Below, in pieces: positions 12,713 to 24,690 of a stretch of DNA of 64,000 nucleotides. Position 1 is the stretch's first letter. Every line of letters begins with the position of its first letter. The DNA is from Caprella mutica (Eukaryota > Arthropoda > Malacostraca > Amphipoda > Caprellidae), in assembly GCA_947561585.1 (NCBI GenBank), contig CANNZV010001121.1:124001-188000 (forward strand), written 5' to 3'. A program made the position numbers and the translations under genes. Under the pieces are notes generated by a model. The model ran no database searches. It was not told the origin of the DNA and was given only the letters and a program-made list of their open reading frames with translations.

Positions 12713-13354
12713 ACTAACTGGTCTTTATATGACGAATTGTGTTGTTTTGCAAGAGTGATTTCCGCCTCTTTGTAATTGTACCGGTCTTTTAATTCGGACA
12801 ATCGATCTTATATATGTATAATATAGGAATGATTATTATCTAGGATATTTAGGGAATATCCCAGGAATAAATATTTCTTCCCAGGGATATTCCTTTAATA
12901 AATCCTTGATGCCGGGGATGTGATTGATAATAATTTTGATCAATACACATAAAATTGTTAATTACTCGTAAATATTCGTCGAATCTACTTTTTCAGTTTT
13001 TTTATTGATGAAGTTGGTCTTAGCCAAGATCATTGTACGTCGTAACGTAAAAAATATCTGGGAGGAGTTAAGAACCAGAGATTTTACTTTACACCAACTT
13101 TGATTTACATAGATCAACATTTGTAATTAGAAACAGGATAATTATTATGATTGACATAATTTGATGGTTAATGAGATGATAATGAGAGTTTTATTCCACA
13201 TGAATTACTTTCAGGAGATTCTGATAGGCATTTTAAGGTGAATGAATATACAAAATGTTAATCTTAAGAGAGTACGTTTTTTAATAGTAAGTGTTACTAC
13301 AAAAGAACTGGATTACGTGCACATGGTAGAGCGCATACCATCGCCGCCGCTTAT
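12713..13354. other. No gene seen
   Basis: AT-rich sequence. I see no coding signal or repeat pairing. Confidence 0.4.
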
Positions 13355-14690
13355 ATATGACCTTGACCTCAACCTTTGACCAGTTCACTCTAAAAATCTA
13401 ATAGACTAGTAACTGAATAATGATCAGTCGTCCCACCAAGTTTCATGCAGTTCCAGATAAATTGCTCGAAAACAATTGCTCGAAAGATTATTGCTCGGAA
13501 AAAATTACTCTAAAAACAGTTGCTCGAATTAACAATTGCTCGAATGAACAATTGGTCGAAAGACAATTGCTCGAACAAACAATAATTTGACCGAATGAAC
13601 AATTGCTCGAATGACCAATTGCTCCTCGAATGATCAAATTGGTCACAGTGACCAAATTAATAAAAGTCAGTTAATCATGATGTCGGATCAATTCAATTAT
13701 TAGCTGCACCTAACCATCCTGGTTTCTAATTAGTAATTTATAATAATTGTATCTCATATTTTTAATCGCTAATTATTATCAATCATAAGACTGTTTTAAA
13801 TTTTTCTTTTTCTGGTTTTCTTATTTTTATTGAACATGAATACTGCAGCAATTTTGGGTACTACAATTTTCATTTTATGTCAGTTATGAGCTTCAGTGGG
13901 CTCTGACGAGATGTTCTTGAGACTTGGTTAGGGTTGTTAAGTTTTAGCAACTCAGGCTACGGGAACTGCCGATCACAGGAGGAAGCGGTTTTTCCCCGAC
14001 ACATTTAGTATGACCTCTGGTAATGGAAATGATTATTCGAAATTTGAATATTTGAGCAATTGTTAATTAGATAAATCGTCGAAAGTCAGAAAATTATAAA
14101 TTAAAATATCTTCGATTAGCTGCACCTAACCGTCCTTGTTTCTAATTAGTAATCAATAATAACTGTATTCCATTTATTTTATATTATCTGAACGATTGAT
14201 CATTCGAGAAAATGTTCATTCGGTCAATTGTTTTTGAGCAATTTACTGGATACCGTTTCATGCAATAGGGTTGAATACTTTTTAAGTTAGTGAGATATAT
14301 AATTGGCCTTGACCTTGAATTTTAACCGTATCGCTTTCAAAATTCTACCAGATGATTCCTGGACATTGACCAATCGTCCAACCAAATTTCTGGCAATTTG
14401 GTTAAACACCTATTGAGTTCTTCAGCTATAAATGGGCTGGACCTTGATCTCTGACCTTTCGCCCGATCGCTCCCAAAATCTCAATAAATGGTTCTTGTAT
14501 ATTGGCAAATCCTCTCACCAAGTTTCATGCAATATGGTTCAATACTCTGAGTAATAAATGACCATGACCTTGACCTTTGACCGGGTCGCTTCCATTATTC
14601 TACCAGAAGGTCACTGGACATTGAATAATCGTTCCATCAAATTTCAGGTAATTTGGTCGAACACTTTTTCATTTATGCGAATAACAAGAT
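13355..14690. repeat. 125-140 bp tandem repeat, four units, split by a foldback element
   Basis: Four units share the order: gaccttgacctttgacc, a cgctcccaaaat-like block, a gacattgaccaatcgtcc-like block, ccaagtttcatgcaat, then ggttgaacacttttt. Units begin near 13358, 14298, 14438 and 14566. The foldback element 13450-14254 sits in the first unit. When it is left out, unit 1 runs accaagtttcatgca to atagggttgaatac and matches unit 3 near 14517. Three of the four units contain TGACCTTGA, the complement of the extended nuclear-receptor half site TCAAGGTCA. Confidence 0.8.
13450..14254. mobile_element. Foldback-type element a, 10-bp target duplication
   Basis: The element is flanked by GTTTCATGCA (13440-13449 and 14255-14264). 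The surrounding tandem repeat supplies the empty-site sequence, which confirms both borders. The ends are inverted: GTTCCAGATAAATTGCTCG on the left, and GGTATCCAGTAAATTGCTC from the right read in reverse. The left arm consists of about 12 copies of a 13-bp unit near ACAATTGCTCGAA, some degenerate, running to about 13650. The right arm has only two or three. Inside, a block containing attagctgcacctaacc is present twice in direct orientation (about 13697 and 14117). No coding capacity is seen. Tandem-repeat inverted ends plus a 9-10 bp duplication match foldback and Mutator-like elements. Confidence 0.85.
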
Positions 14691-15877
14691 GATAAATAAA
14701 TGAATGCGTCTAAAATGTAGCCTTCCGCTTTCTGCGAAGTTAAGAAGAGGAAAATATCCAAAAAACTCTTTAAAATATGTTATTTTCTTTCTGAGTATCA
14801 GAAAAAATATAACATTTCCTCTATTCCTACTATATAACATTCTAAAAGCGTCACCAGGTGATATGCTACTTTAATTCACTTAGTATTAATTTTTCTCAGC
14901 TCGGAGAGACATAATGAGAATTCTCAGCCAAAAATGTTTTTAGAAAGAAGGATCCAGGTTAAAAATAGATGCTGCGGATTAGCACTCTGGATGTATCCAT
15001 AAAAGAAATATTCGGAGCAATCACCAGACTTCAACAAATGATTCGTCGACAATCTAATAGTGATTTATCATAAATTCAAATCAAATAGAGTTTATGATCA
15101 TTGTTTGAATTTATAGAATTTTTGTCACAGACCAATAATTAGAATAAAATACCCAAGAAAAATTAACAAAATGCTTAAGTTCTTAACGTTAAGAAGACAA
15201 ATATAATTAATCACTCCATTATTTTGTGTAAGACTCTATGAACTATAAAAGAAGATAAGAATGCAAACCAAGCATTTACATTAGTTGAATGTCACTTAAT
15301 GCGCATGAATATTCAGAGTTCATATCCCAGGAATCTGTTCTAAAGAATGAATAATAATTCTTCGCTTTACTTTTAGTTCATTTGGTTTCTTTTGCTGTAA
15401 TTTGTAAAAGAGATATGTGACGTTTCAAACTTGAACCGTCTTTACGGGGGATGAGTAAAAATCCAATTGTTCTTGAACAATGTACCCGTAACTGTAACAA
15501 ACAAAACCCAAATCAAAAACTCACATATTGTAAATTTAAACAATACAAACACAAAATTATAAATAGAGGAATATACTGACAGATATTTCACATAATTCAT
15601 TTTAGCAGACAAATTAGGTAAATACACAACTACTTACATTTGCATTACCAACAGTTAACAATTAATAATAGCGGTGAACACTGTATATAGTTCTGTCTCT
15701 TAAATGCATATTAAATATATTAAGGGTGTGATTGCACATTTAGAGCTGAAACATAAACGAAATTATTAACAATTGGATTATTCTATATAGTTTTACTAAA
15801 TGCAGTATTCAATAGTTATCACCACAACACAAAGCCAATGATTCAAATTATCTGCCTGTGAAACTTTTAAACTAATT
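14691..15877. other. No separate gene seen; may hold the 3' UTR of gene 2
   Basis: AT-rich sequence downstream of the gene 2 stop codon at 15878-15880 (minus strand). I did not find a clear AATAAA signal on the minus strand close to the stop. The ORF at 15442-15627 is minus strand but has no recognisable domain. Confidence 0.35.
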
Positions 15878-15952
15878 TTAGTCCAGCCTTTTCGTTGGCG
15901 TAGAAGAAGACAATACGAGAGACTTAGGAGAAGAAGACGTAGAAGTATGAGC
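15878..15952 (-). CDS. Gene 2, putative terminal coding exon
   Basis: The minus-strand acceptor is strong: a pyrimidine-rich ttagttttcttactag ends at 15953. The exon then reads in phase 0 for 24 codons and ends in TAA (15878-15880). The peptide is rich in Ser, Thr and Pro with basic residues (SSSPKSLVL, then STPTKRLD at the end), as in flexible C-terminal tails with proline-directed phosphorylation sites. The upstream exon at 17484-17600 ends in phase 0, so the two join without a frame conflict across a 1531-bp intron. The exon is too short to stand alone. Confidence comes from splice signals, phase and composition together. No homology was recognised. Confidence 0.5.
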   Translation of the reverse strand, partial: AHTSTSSSPKSLVLSSSTPTKRLD

Positions 15953-17483
15953 CTAGTAAGAAAACTAAATTCACGATACTAAGGGTTATAGAAAAAAGAT
16001 CCTCATACCGAGGATGCGAATGAGTGTTTTGAAAGTGAACTATTTTAGGTAATATAATCAAGTGTCAACAATAACATAATTAAGAAATATCACACAGGCT
16101 ATACCGTGAATACAGACACTTACCCTATAATAATACAAATTTAAACACAGGCAACTGGTGACCGAATTCACGGATGCATAGAACAGAAGAAAAAAAAGAA
16201 GGCAATGGAAAATGATCCGACTTAGTACCAGTGCATGACCCTTTAACCTTATAAATAAAAAGCACAGCCTAACACTATTGTTAGAATACTATAAGTGATA
16301 ATAGCTGATAACAATCAGAAGTAACAGAATTGTTACTATCGCTGCCAGTCTACTTGAACAATATTATTGGAAGTTAATAGGAGAGGGAGGCGATGTTACA
16401 CCAACGCACAAAAACAGTAAAAGTGCCTAGTAGATTCAAATTTTAGTAGCTAGTCATGCGGTGTTGGCATATTAGGTTAAAACATGTTGTTTGAATAGTT
16501 CTCGCTATATCTAAATATTTAAAGTATTGTTTCCATTCGCAGAACAAGATATAATTTCCATAGAATTTAAACTAAATAATATATTTTTTACGATGTTTAA
16601 TTTCTTACAAATAATTTAAAATAAGAATATCATGATTAAAACATGAATTAATCATTTGTGTGAGGATTTAGAAATTTATTATATTATTATGACCGAATAA
16701 TTGAATAAGATACATAATATACTAAATTTCAAATTCATTCTGCATCTTCTAGGAAGTGAATGAATCACTTTCAGGGAAACTCATTAAATATCGACGGAAG
16801 TTTTAATTATGATGATCTTTCAAAAGAAAATTCTCTTTAAAATATACGATATCAAAGATAATTAATTCCATAAACAAAAGAAGAATAAATTAAAAACTTT
16901 AATCTTTAGACGGATATTATTCATTTAATTTTATAAGTTTTCCTTCGTTGAGGAAACTTAATACAATCTGGTGAGTGATGAATTTCAATTGGAAAAATAT
17001 TTCCTTTTTTATTTTCTATGAATAAAATTATAACTTTATTTTCTCAATTTGTTATCATACATAGATTAATCAAACTCTACTCTAAGCGTATAATATGAAA
17101 TAATTTATATTCTTTCATTTTCTGTGTAACCAAATTGTGTATCAGAAAAACTAATTAGAAATATTTTTTATTCGTTTTCAATGGTTATATAAAATATGTT
17201 CAAAAGGTTTTGAAACAGAATTTAAAGACAGAAACATATGATTGTATACTGTAATTTTGAAAATTCATCCATGTAGATTTGTTTATCTTAGATTGGTAGG
17301 TTATTCATGTATTCCTGAAAATTGAACAGAAAGTCTAAATTTCATGCTCAATAGTATATAATTATTGAATATCTTTAAAATTTGCAAATGTAACTAAATG
17401 AATCATGTAAGTTAATAGGCTGAAATCAGTCAGTCTATCTTTATAATAAACTAACACTCTTATTCACTAGAAATTATACTTAC

Positions 17484-17600
17484 CCCAAGATAAAATAACG
17501 CTTCCTTGCTGTCCACCAGTTTCAAACATTCATTGATCACAACATTGCTCTTTACATTATATTTAAACACCAATTCCTTTAACTTTATCACAAAATTATT
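17484..17600 (-). CDS. Gene 2, internal coding exon
   Basis: On the minus strand the acceptor ttattttctgaaccatcag ends at 17601 and the donor is a perfect GTAAGT at 17483-17478. Between them 117 bases (39 codons, phase 0 to 0) are open in one frame. They give a helical, mixed-charge peptide: FVIKLKELVFKYNVKSNVV followed by INECLKLVDSKEALFYLG. This reads like an alpha-helical repeat or solenoid segment, not like translated AT-rich noise, because it has balanced K, E and D, and a Cys. The window's short exons and AT-rich introns fit. Function is unknown and I do not guess a family. It pairs by phase with 18229-18355 upstream and 15878-15952 downstream. Confidence 0.6.
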
Positions 17601-18228
17601 CTGATGGTTCAGAAAATAATTTTCCTTTCGTTACAACTGGTTAAGCAATAAAACTTAATTACCAAAATTATAGGGCCAAAAATTATACATTAGCCTAAAA
17701 CTTTTCTTCAAAATAACCCACCAATCTATTTAGGACTATATTTTTAAACAGAACAAGATCATTTAACCCAGTGCGAGAATATTTTTTTGTATTACGTACC
17801 TTCTTGTTCCTCTGTGGTAATGATCGAAAAATATATATTTATTGAAAAAGATATACTTACTTCAGTTTTCAATCTGTAATCTCTAGTAAAACAGAAGAAA
17901 CAATTTAATGTAATGTAAAATGTAGGTATATTGGTGTTTTTTCACGTAAAAAATAACGAGTTTACAATATGATTGTATTACTAAAGGTAATATATTAACA
18001 TCACTCTCGAAAAATCCGGTTACAAAAATGCATCGTGTTGCCACTTTTATTTCAAAGTGGGTACAAGTCGTTGCTGAAATTGAATCGTTGTTTGTCAATA
18101 TTCAATTTAAAAAAAAACATATTTTTCTATAAAAATATTATAAACATAAAACAAGTTTAAAAGTTCCTTTATATTACTTTAATTAACAATAAAGGAAGTG
18201 ATTGCGTAGCAACGTCTATAACACCCAC

Positions 18229-18355
18229 CTTAAAAGGCAGGTGGCAGGACGATATTTTTTCTGAAACCACATTTTCCAAGAGTGGTGCAGTTTTTAGTAG
18301 CATAATATCTTTGCCATTCACATTGTTGCAATATAACAACCCCACATGTTTCATG
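18229..18355 (-). CDS. Gene 2, probable upstream coding exon
   Basis: The minus-strand donor AAG|GTGGGT lies at 18229/18228. The favoured frame gives MKHVGLLYCNNVNGKDIMLL, then KTAPLLENVVSEKISSCHLPFK, ending in phase 0, which fits the exon at 17484-17600. The acceptor (ctctgaaag, ending at 18356) has a plausible ctaaat branch site but a poor pyrimidine tract. The ATG at 18354-18352 could instead be the start codon. A second frame is also open over most of the exon, which lowers confidence. The later ORF at 17883-18098 would break the frame and is not included. Confidence 0.38.
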
Positions 18356-21254
18356 CTTTCAGAGTGGCATTGATTTAGTGATGAATATTATATAAACTCA
18401 ACAGGGTTCTAATAACTTTTCGTATATTGGTTTGGATTGATTGATGTATTTCAAAATTAAATTATATACAATATTAAATACGCTGCTTATAATTTCATAG
18501 GGGGAGGATGATAGATAATATTTCAAAATAGTAATGTATCATTAACGGTTTGTTGATATTGTAATTGTTCTGTTATAACTAAACTGAAAGAGAACATTTT
18601 TATTTTAAGCAGCATATATTAGTTGAAAATCTATTGTAGTGAATTGAAATGAACTATTTAACTTTGAAAGATGTCTTCTTTCATGAGAAATTGAAAAAAG
18701 TTTCAATTCACCAATTATAAACACTTTTGGTCGACATTCCACAAATCTTCATATCATTCGCACTAAGTTATTGTAATACATAAATATATTAATGTATTCA
18801 CTTCATCAAAAGCGGGTTCATTAAATTCAAATGTTGATATTAATATTAATTAGTACTAAGGAATTGTTACAGATGGTATCATTATTTTTAATGACATTCG
18901 AATCTAGTTCGTTACTTTGATTGATGGAAAGACTAAAGTATTAAATTGCCGATAGTTTCAACACCATTGAGATAAAAGGAAAATTAAAGATTAAATGAAA
19001 GTATTGGATATCTAAATTCAACCCTTTCATAACGAGATTAATTTTAGGTCATCAAATTAATGCTGACAAACCCTATATCATAAAGAAAATTACTAAATGG
19101 TTGCATAACACATATAGTGGGGGCTATACCTAACATGTCCATGACAAGTTAAGTACAGAAATATTGTTCAATTAAAAATGATAGAGTTTTAAAAAAATTC
19201 TCAAAATTCTAAAAGTTCATAATGAAATTCAAATATTAGAGATCTTTTGGGTTGCATTAACAATGTTTCCAACCATAAGACGAAAAAATCGATTAAAAAT
19301 TCACAAAAATATTGAATTTTCAAAAATTGAAAAATCCTTCCCCCGTTCCCCTTAGAAAAAGATGTCATTCAAAATGTCAACAATTTTGATAAATATATAC
19401 AAACATAAATGTCTTAGAATTAATTTTCACATGTAATTGCAAAGTTTCTAGAAAATTGGACTGTAAATAGATAAGAGTTTTTCCAACCTAAAGGGCTCTC
19501 TTATACCCTCCGATGCTGTTAAAGTGATAGTTATTGTCAAATTTGAATAAAAAAGTCTCTACTACACTTCCTTCCGTTTGGCATTGAATAATTGCCCGCC
19601 ACATACAATAATTTATTGTGGTAATATTCTGACAATATTGGCAGCATCAATTATATTTGATGGGAACATTAAATTGTGGATATGATTATGCCAGCCCTAA
19701 TGAAAATTGGATGCTTGATGATGGCAATAGTCAGCTAAATTAACTACTTAGTCTCAACTAATACCATTCTATATTTAATTTTAAGCAGTATTTTGGATGC
19801 AGTGTGGTATGTGTATTATGAAACCATATAGCTGGAATGCTCACTTCCATAAATACATTATAAATGTATAAATATATAGTATTTTCGATCATCTTTCAGA
19901 AATGATTTGAAAATAGGCAATATTTCGATCATCTTCCTTCATAGTTTTTGACTTATAACTTCGTATTATCGATATCGATTAAATCCGTTTAAGTGTAATA
20001 ATTATTTTCATCTTTCACATTCTCTATAACGCCATCTAACTACCAATAGTTAATTCTACCCTTATGTCATTAAAATGGTACAGCGTTTTAGGCAGTTTTA
20101 ACCTAGCTGTCAAGGGTGTAACTCTTTAAAATCTGTGCCTATTCATTAATGTTCCACACAATTAGGTAAGTGAACTTTTTCCTTTTAGTATTTTGTGCAG
20201 TGTTTTTATTAATTTATATAGCTCTTAATAATAAGGCAAATCGTAGTTTGTTTCCTTATTAAAGAACTAATTAAGTTTTCTAGTGTTGGTGTTAGATCCT
20301 CCATTGATAGTAACGTTCATTTTTGTAAATGCTGATCTATACATATTCTCTTTCACAATTAAATTTATATTTTTTAGTTTTTAAAACTACTGTTCATTCC
20401 TTCTAGCTATCCTTCTCTATATATAATCATTTCCTGTTCTTTTTCTTCTCTAAAGTCCATTATACTTTATTTTTCTTTCACCAAGTCTTTTGTATTTAAT
20501 TCATGCTCTCACTATGCATATACAGTTTCTTATACAGTTACCATTTATTTATAACCCATATCATTTAGCAAATTGTAACATCTGTTTTTTGTATCTGGTT
20601 ACAGGTACCGTTGTAATTTCACCCCATCAATAACTGTAATACCCAATTACAATCTGAAGATTTGAAGATTTCTTTCCCAATACAAGTGTTCCTTTCAATT
20701 TTCCTTTGCATACCGTTGAATCTAAAAACAAACGAAAACTGTATTGAAGGCACATGAATTTCACTATTTATGGTGACTGAAACCCTAATCTGAGCTAATT
20801 TTTCATGAACCAGTTTACACAGACTGAGCTATAATCAACAATAATCATGATGAGACTAAATATTTATTACTCATTAGGATTTAAAGTGCAATAAAGTAGC
20901 GAATGACTATTAGCTTTGAAAGATTTGGAAGCTCTTTAATAATAAACAAATTATTTTCACGAATGCATTTTTTATAAGAAATCTTAAATTTGAATATTGC
21001 CTAGTAACTATTCTCATTTATCAATTTTCAAATACTGTTTTTTTTTATCTTATATTCTGTGACTCTAAATGAACTAAATCTCTCGGCAAATATTATATAA
21101 TTCAAATCACTGTTCAGTCGCTATTGTTCTGAACAATGGTGGCTTATTTTCTGAGGTGTCCTAGTCTAACATTTTAAATTTACTTTACCCTAGTAGTCTA
21201 GCTGATGACGCAGAGGCGCCAGTCCAGATGGAAAGATAATAATAATTTTAATTT
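18356..21254. other. No gene or repeat assigned
   Basis: AT-rich sequence. It may be intron of gene 2 if that gene extends upstream. I could not find a further exon with both splice sites and a compatible phase. Confidence 0.35.
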
Positions 21255-21635
21255 TAAACTGATTTGGAAGCTGCTTTTTCTCGATTTTTACATATAAGAG
21301 GATAAATGGTAAGACAGTAGTATCTTAGTTAGATGTGCGAGAATATGTGCACACATAAAGCTCCGTAGAGAGTGACAAGTTCGATCTTCTCATACAATAA
21401 TACAAAATAATATTTTTTTCTTATCTTTCCTTGTTATTTCCTTTAAATGGAAATTATTCTTTGCCGTTTAACAATGAAAGTGTAAATATCAAATGAAGGT
21501 TTGTATGATGAAAAAGTATCGAAAAGTCAATATTAGTAAAGATTTTATAAGAGTTTAAGTGAGGATTGATGCGCTCATGTAAGAGCCTAGTAAGATGAGC
21601 AAACTTTTGAGTGCTAGGTTACTAGGGTTAAGAAT
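21255..21635. repeat. Dispersed repeat, copy 1 of a pair
   Basis: Matches 24145-24690 in the same orientation. Shared blocks are gatttggaagctgc at the start, agctccgtagagagtgac, catacaataatacaaaat, ttcttatctt followed by cttgttattt, gtaaatatcaaatgaa, and gttactagggttaa at the end. The fixed start and end suggest an element border at each side. No coding sequence is seen. A fragment near 34970 (gagctccatagagagtc) may be a third, degraded copy. Confidence 0.7.
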
Positions 21636-22179
21636 AATCATTCATATTGATTCGATCTCCGACTATAGGATACAGTAGAGTACATTTATTTCCATGAAAG
21701 GTGCAATGGAAGAGAGCCATTCTTAAAAATTTGATGAGAGTTTCATTGGGGTTACCGAGTAGATAAATCTATACTCTATACTTATAAGATAACGGTACAC
21801 AGAAAACTGCCAGTCACTTATTGGCAATTTCATCAGTTTAGTCAATAATGATATTTAATTAAAGTTAAAGGGTTATTCATTTTCACAAAATAAAAATAAT
21901 AGTTAAATGTACATACACAAATTGTTTAGAATAATATATAAAATACATAATTAGATAAATATTACAGAAATTAATCAATTACAATATAGAAATTGAAAAT
22001 ATAACCTTCCTTAGAAAATACTAATAGAAGAAACAAAAGAATAATTGTATTAGGGACAGAGTACAATTTCATTGTTTACACAACGCGTCTTTACATTATC
22101 AGTTCATAACGGGTTTAGTGTCTAATTATTTCGTTTTGTGTTTATAATTTGAGAATTGAACAAGTTTTCAACCCGGCAA

Positions 22180-22600
22180 ACCACTCCCCATTACATACAC
22201 ATATTTACCACGTGGTTTAATGGTTTTAATGTGGCAATGGAGTATGAATATGTGTTATCCATATTGAAGCAATCTAACCATCATAAAAACACATAATTAA
22301 CATGTGGTTATGCCATTTTAAAACCATATCATAAAAAACATATTAAATAGAGATTGTATTCACCACATCATATTCACATGTAAATTACCATACCTATAAC
22401 AGGTGTTTACCAAGTGTTAATTATCACATTCATAGCAACATGTTAAATACTATACTTATAACATATGGTAACCACATATAATTTACCATATTATCACGTT
22501 AAACAACATGTAATAAATATGGTATCCATTTCCAAAAATATGCATGGTATACACATGATTTAAATGTGTAAGTGCCGCATGGTATACACATGGAATTGTT
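22180..22600. repeat. Cluster of short imperfect palindromes
   Basis: Many copies of acatgtgg, ggtaaccacat, taccacgtggt and atggtatacacatg occur in both orientations over about 420 bp. The style resembles the interior of the CCCAAGTAA MITEs at 10717 and 61502, though no such termini are present. It is probably a nested non-autonomous element. Confidence 0.45.
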
Positions 22601-23309
22601 TGAAGGAAGCTTACTATTCACTTGTACTCACAATAAAAAAAACTGTGATCGATGTTCGCGAAATATTTAGAATTTGCATCCCAACATCAATGATTATTAA
22701 ACTGCTATTACTTACCTAATTTTCTGACAATTTCACTCGATCGAATTGATTGTATATTAATTGATAATACTTTTTACATATAAATGAAAATTGTTAAAAT
22801 GAATGGGTTGTGTTAATGAAATGAAGAATAAAAATGTAAATGTAATGACTATTTAACATACATATAAGTTGACATAACATTCACTAAATTTATTGTATAA
22901 TTTAAATTTATATTATTGTGAGACTTATCTAGTATTCACAAATCAGTACACAGGGTTTAACGTTTGCTTAGGAACCAAAGGCTATATTGCTGACATCAAT
23001 AGGAAATTAAAAACAAGATACTATAAACGTAACTGAACTTTTTTTTTAAATTTACGCAACTTTGAAAATAAATCAAAAATAGTAATTATTTGGTTTACTG
23101 AGTGTTTAAGAAAGTAAATTAGTTGAGATATTATTTTTCTTTGAATATTATTTAAGTATTCCAATATCTATTTAGTTATTACTGTAAAAATGAATGTCCC
23201 CTTAACCTCTTAAAGAAAGACTAACGCCGTTTTTTATTTATTAAAATGTGTTTATAACTAAAGAATATTTCAGAAAGTCAAAATATATACATGTATTGCC
23301 AATAAGTGA

Positions 23310-23430
23310 CTGGCAGTTTTCTGCCTGGCAGTTTTCCGCCTAGCAGTTTTCCGCCTGGCAGTTTTCTGCTTCTGTAGTTTTCCGCATGACAGTTTTCCAC
23401 CTGGCAGTTTTCCGCCTGGCAGTTTTCTGG
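23310..23430. repeat. 15-bp minisatellite forming the right arm of foldback element b
   Basis: Eight units near CTGGCAGTTTTCCGC, one of them 16 bp. On the minus strand the array is open and encodes a GK-rich peptide (23494-23270), because 15 is a multiple of three. I treat that reading frame as a by-product. Confidence 0.85.
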
Positions 23431-23435
23431 ACACC

Positions 23436-24144
23436 AGGAAAACAATTAAAGGGAAGGTCGAAGTAGATTGATATTTCAGATATCTCTTGCACAATGTAGG
23501 TAAATAATATATTAATTAATTAGTTGCAGCTAAAGTAATTTTTAACTTCAAATGATTAAGTACAAGTGATTAGGAAGTATATATTACATAAAATTGTTAT
23601 CTTTATTTATCGTCAAGGAATATTTTCATTCGATTGAGTATGAATTGTGTCTTTATTTTATGTTCTTTAAATCAACACAAGAACAGATGATGAGAAATGG
23701 CTCACCAATATTTCTTTATCAAAAGAATGCCTCTCAGCCACGAATGTTGCACTCGAAAATCTCCTGAAAATGTACAACACTTTTCCCAACGCAAGGAATA
23801 ATAATTCTTTGAGGTGTTTGGGCGGTGAAATATTGCCTCACTCTCGGAAAGATAAACGAGACACTTTTACTGGCCACTAACACCGCTACATTGAATACAA
23901 GTTTAGTAGCACTGATCTATTGTCCAGTTTGGTTGATATACATCGAAAGAATAACACTTTTTGTCCTCAAAATTAGCTGTATTTAATAGCAGTTTTGCAA
24001 GACAGATCCCTTGTCCAGTTAATCTGGCTGGTATTCAGTTAATTAATTCCACTTAAACTGGACACAATCACATCTACATTGAATTCAATTTAACCTCAGC
24101 AACCTTGCAATTGGCACTGTCTCTCCGCTCCACATGAAAAAAAA
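23436..24144. other. No gene seen
   Basis: Slightly richer in G and C than its neighbours (23700-24120), with several gtccagtt / aactggac words. I found no element border and no coding frame. Confidence 0.35.
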
Positions 24145-24690
24145 AAAACGATTTGGAAGCTGCCTTTTCATCAGTTTTACTTCTTAACATAATTACATAC
24201 GACTAGACAAATATGAAGGTGAGGAAACTGGAAAGGTAAGATGCTCATATCTTGAGCATTTAATCAGATATATTATAGGTATATTCAGACTCCTTCTAGT
24301 TATGAGAAGCAAAAGTGTGCTGGATAATCTGTGTTATTTAATTTTAGTGCTTCTCACTATAATTAAATAAATGTAACCTTTATAGCGGCTTGCAGACTGA
24401 TTCAAAGTGACTCACAGCTTGCTTGCTCAGCTCCGTACAGAGTGATAAACCACGCCCATACAATAATACATAAAAATTATTGGTTTCTTATCTTGCTTGT
24501 TAATTTTCTATTTTAAATAAAAAATTATTCTTTAGCGTTTATAATTAGTTGTGTAAATATCAAATGAATTTGATAAATACAAGAAAGTTAATTAGTTATG
24601 ATATTATAGGTGCTTTAGCGAGGATTGTGGCGCTCATGCGCCATCGGCTAAGTCAGTGAACAATTTTTTGAGAGCAATGTTACTAGGGTT
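24145..24690. repeat. Dispersed repeat, copy 2 of a pair
   Basis: Second copy of the repeat at 21255-21635. Same start (gatttggaagctgcc) and same end (gttactagggttaa). It is longer by about 150 bp because of extra sequence near 24240-24390. Confidence 0.7.

Larger units (their letters stand above)
21794..23435. mobile_element. Foldback-type element b
   Basis: A perfect 29-bp inverted repeat, one base longer at each side than 21801-21828 / 23295-23322, anchors this element. It begins CAGAAAACTGCCAGTCACTT on the left. On the right the same terminal motif is expanded into eight 15-bp copies (CTGGCAGTTTTCCGC, 23310-23430), while the left arm has a single copy. With GGTACA / GGTGTC included, the ends run 21794-23435. 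Flanking octamers AAGATAAC and AGGAAAAC agree at 6 of 8 positions, so a target duplication is possible but weak. The interior has a repeat-rich segment (22180-22600) and no recognisable transposase. Confidence 0.7.

Noticed and set aside
17858..17879. 22-base piece between a strong acceptor (tttcttctgttttactag) and GTAAGT on the minus strand
   Set aside because: Including it shifts the gene 2 frame into a stop in the next exon; microexon status cannot be supported without transcripts.
17883..18098. Minus-strand ORF with an acceptor-like ttcaatttcag, between two gene 2 exons
   Set aside because: Its frame does not fit the phase 0 junctions of the neighbouring exons; the phase 0 reading hits a stop after eight codons.
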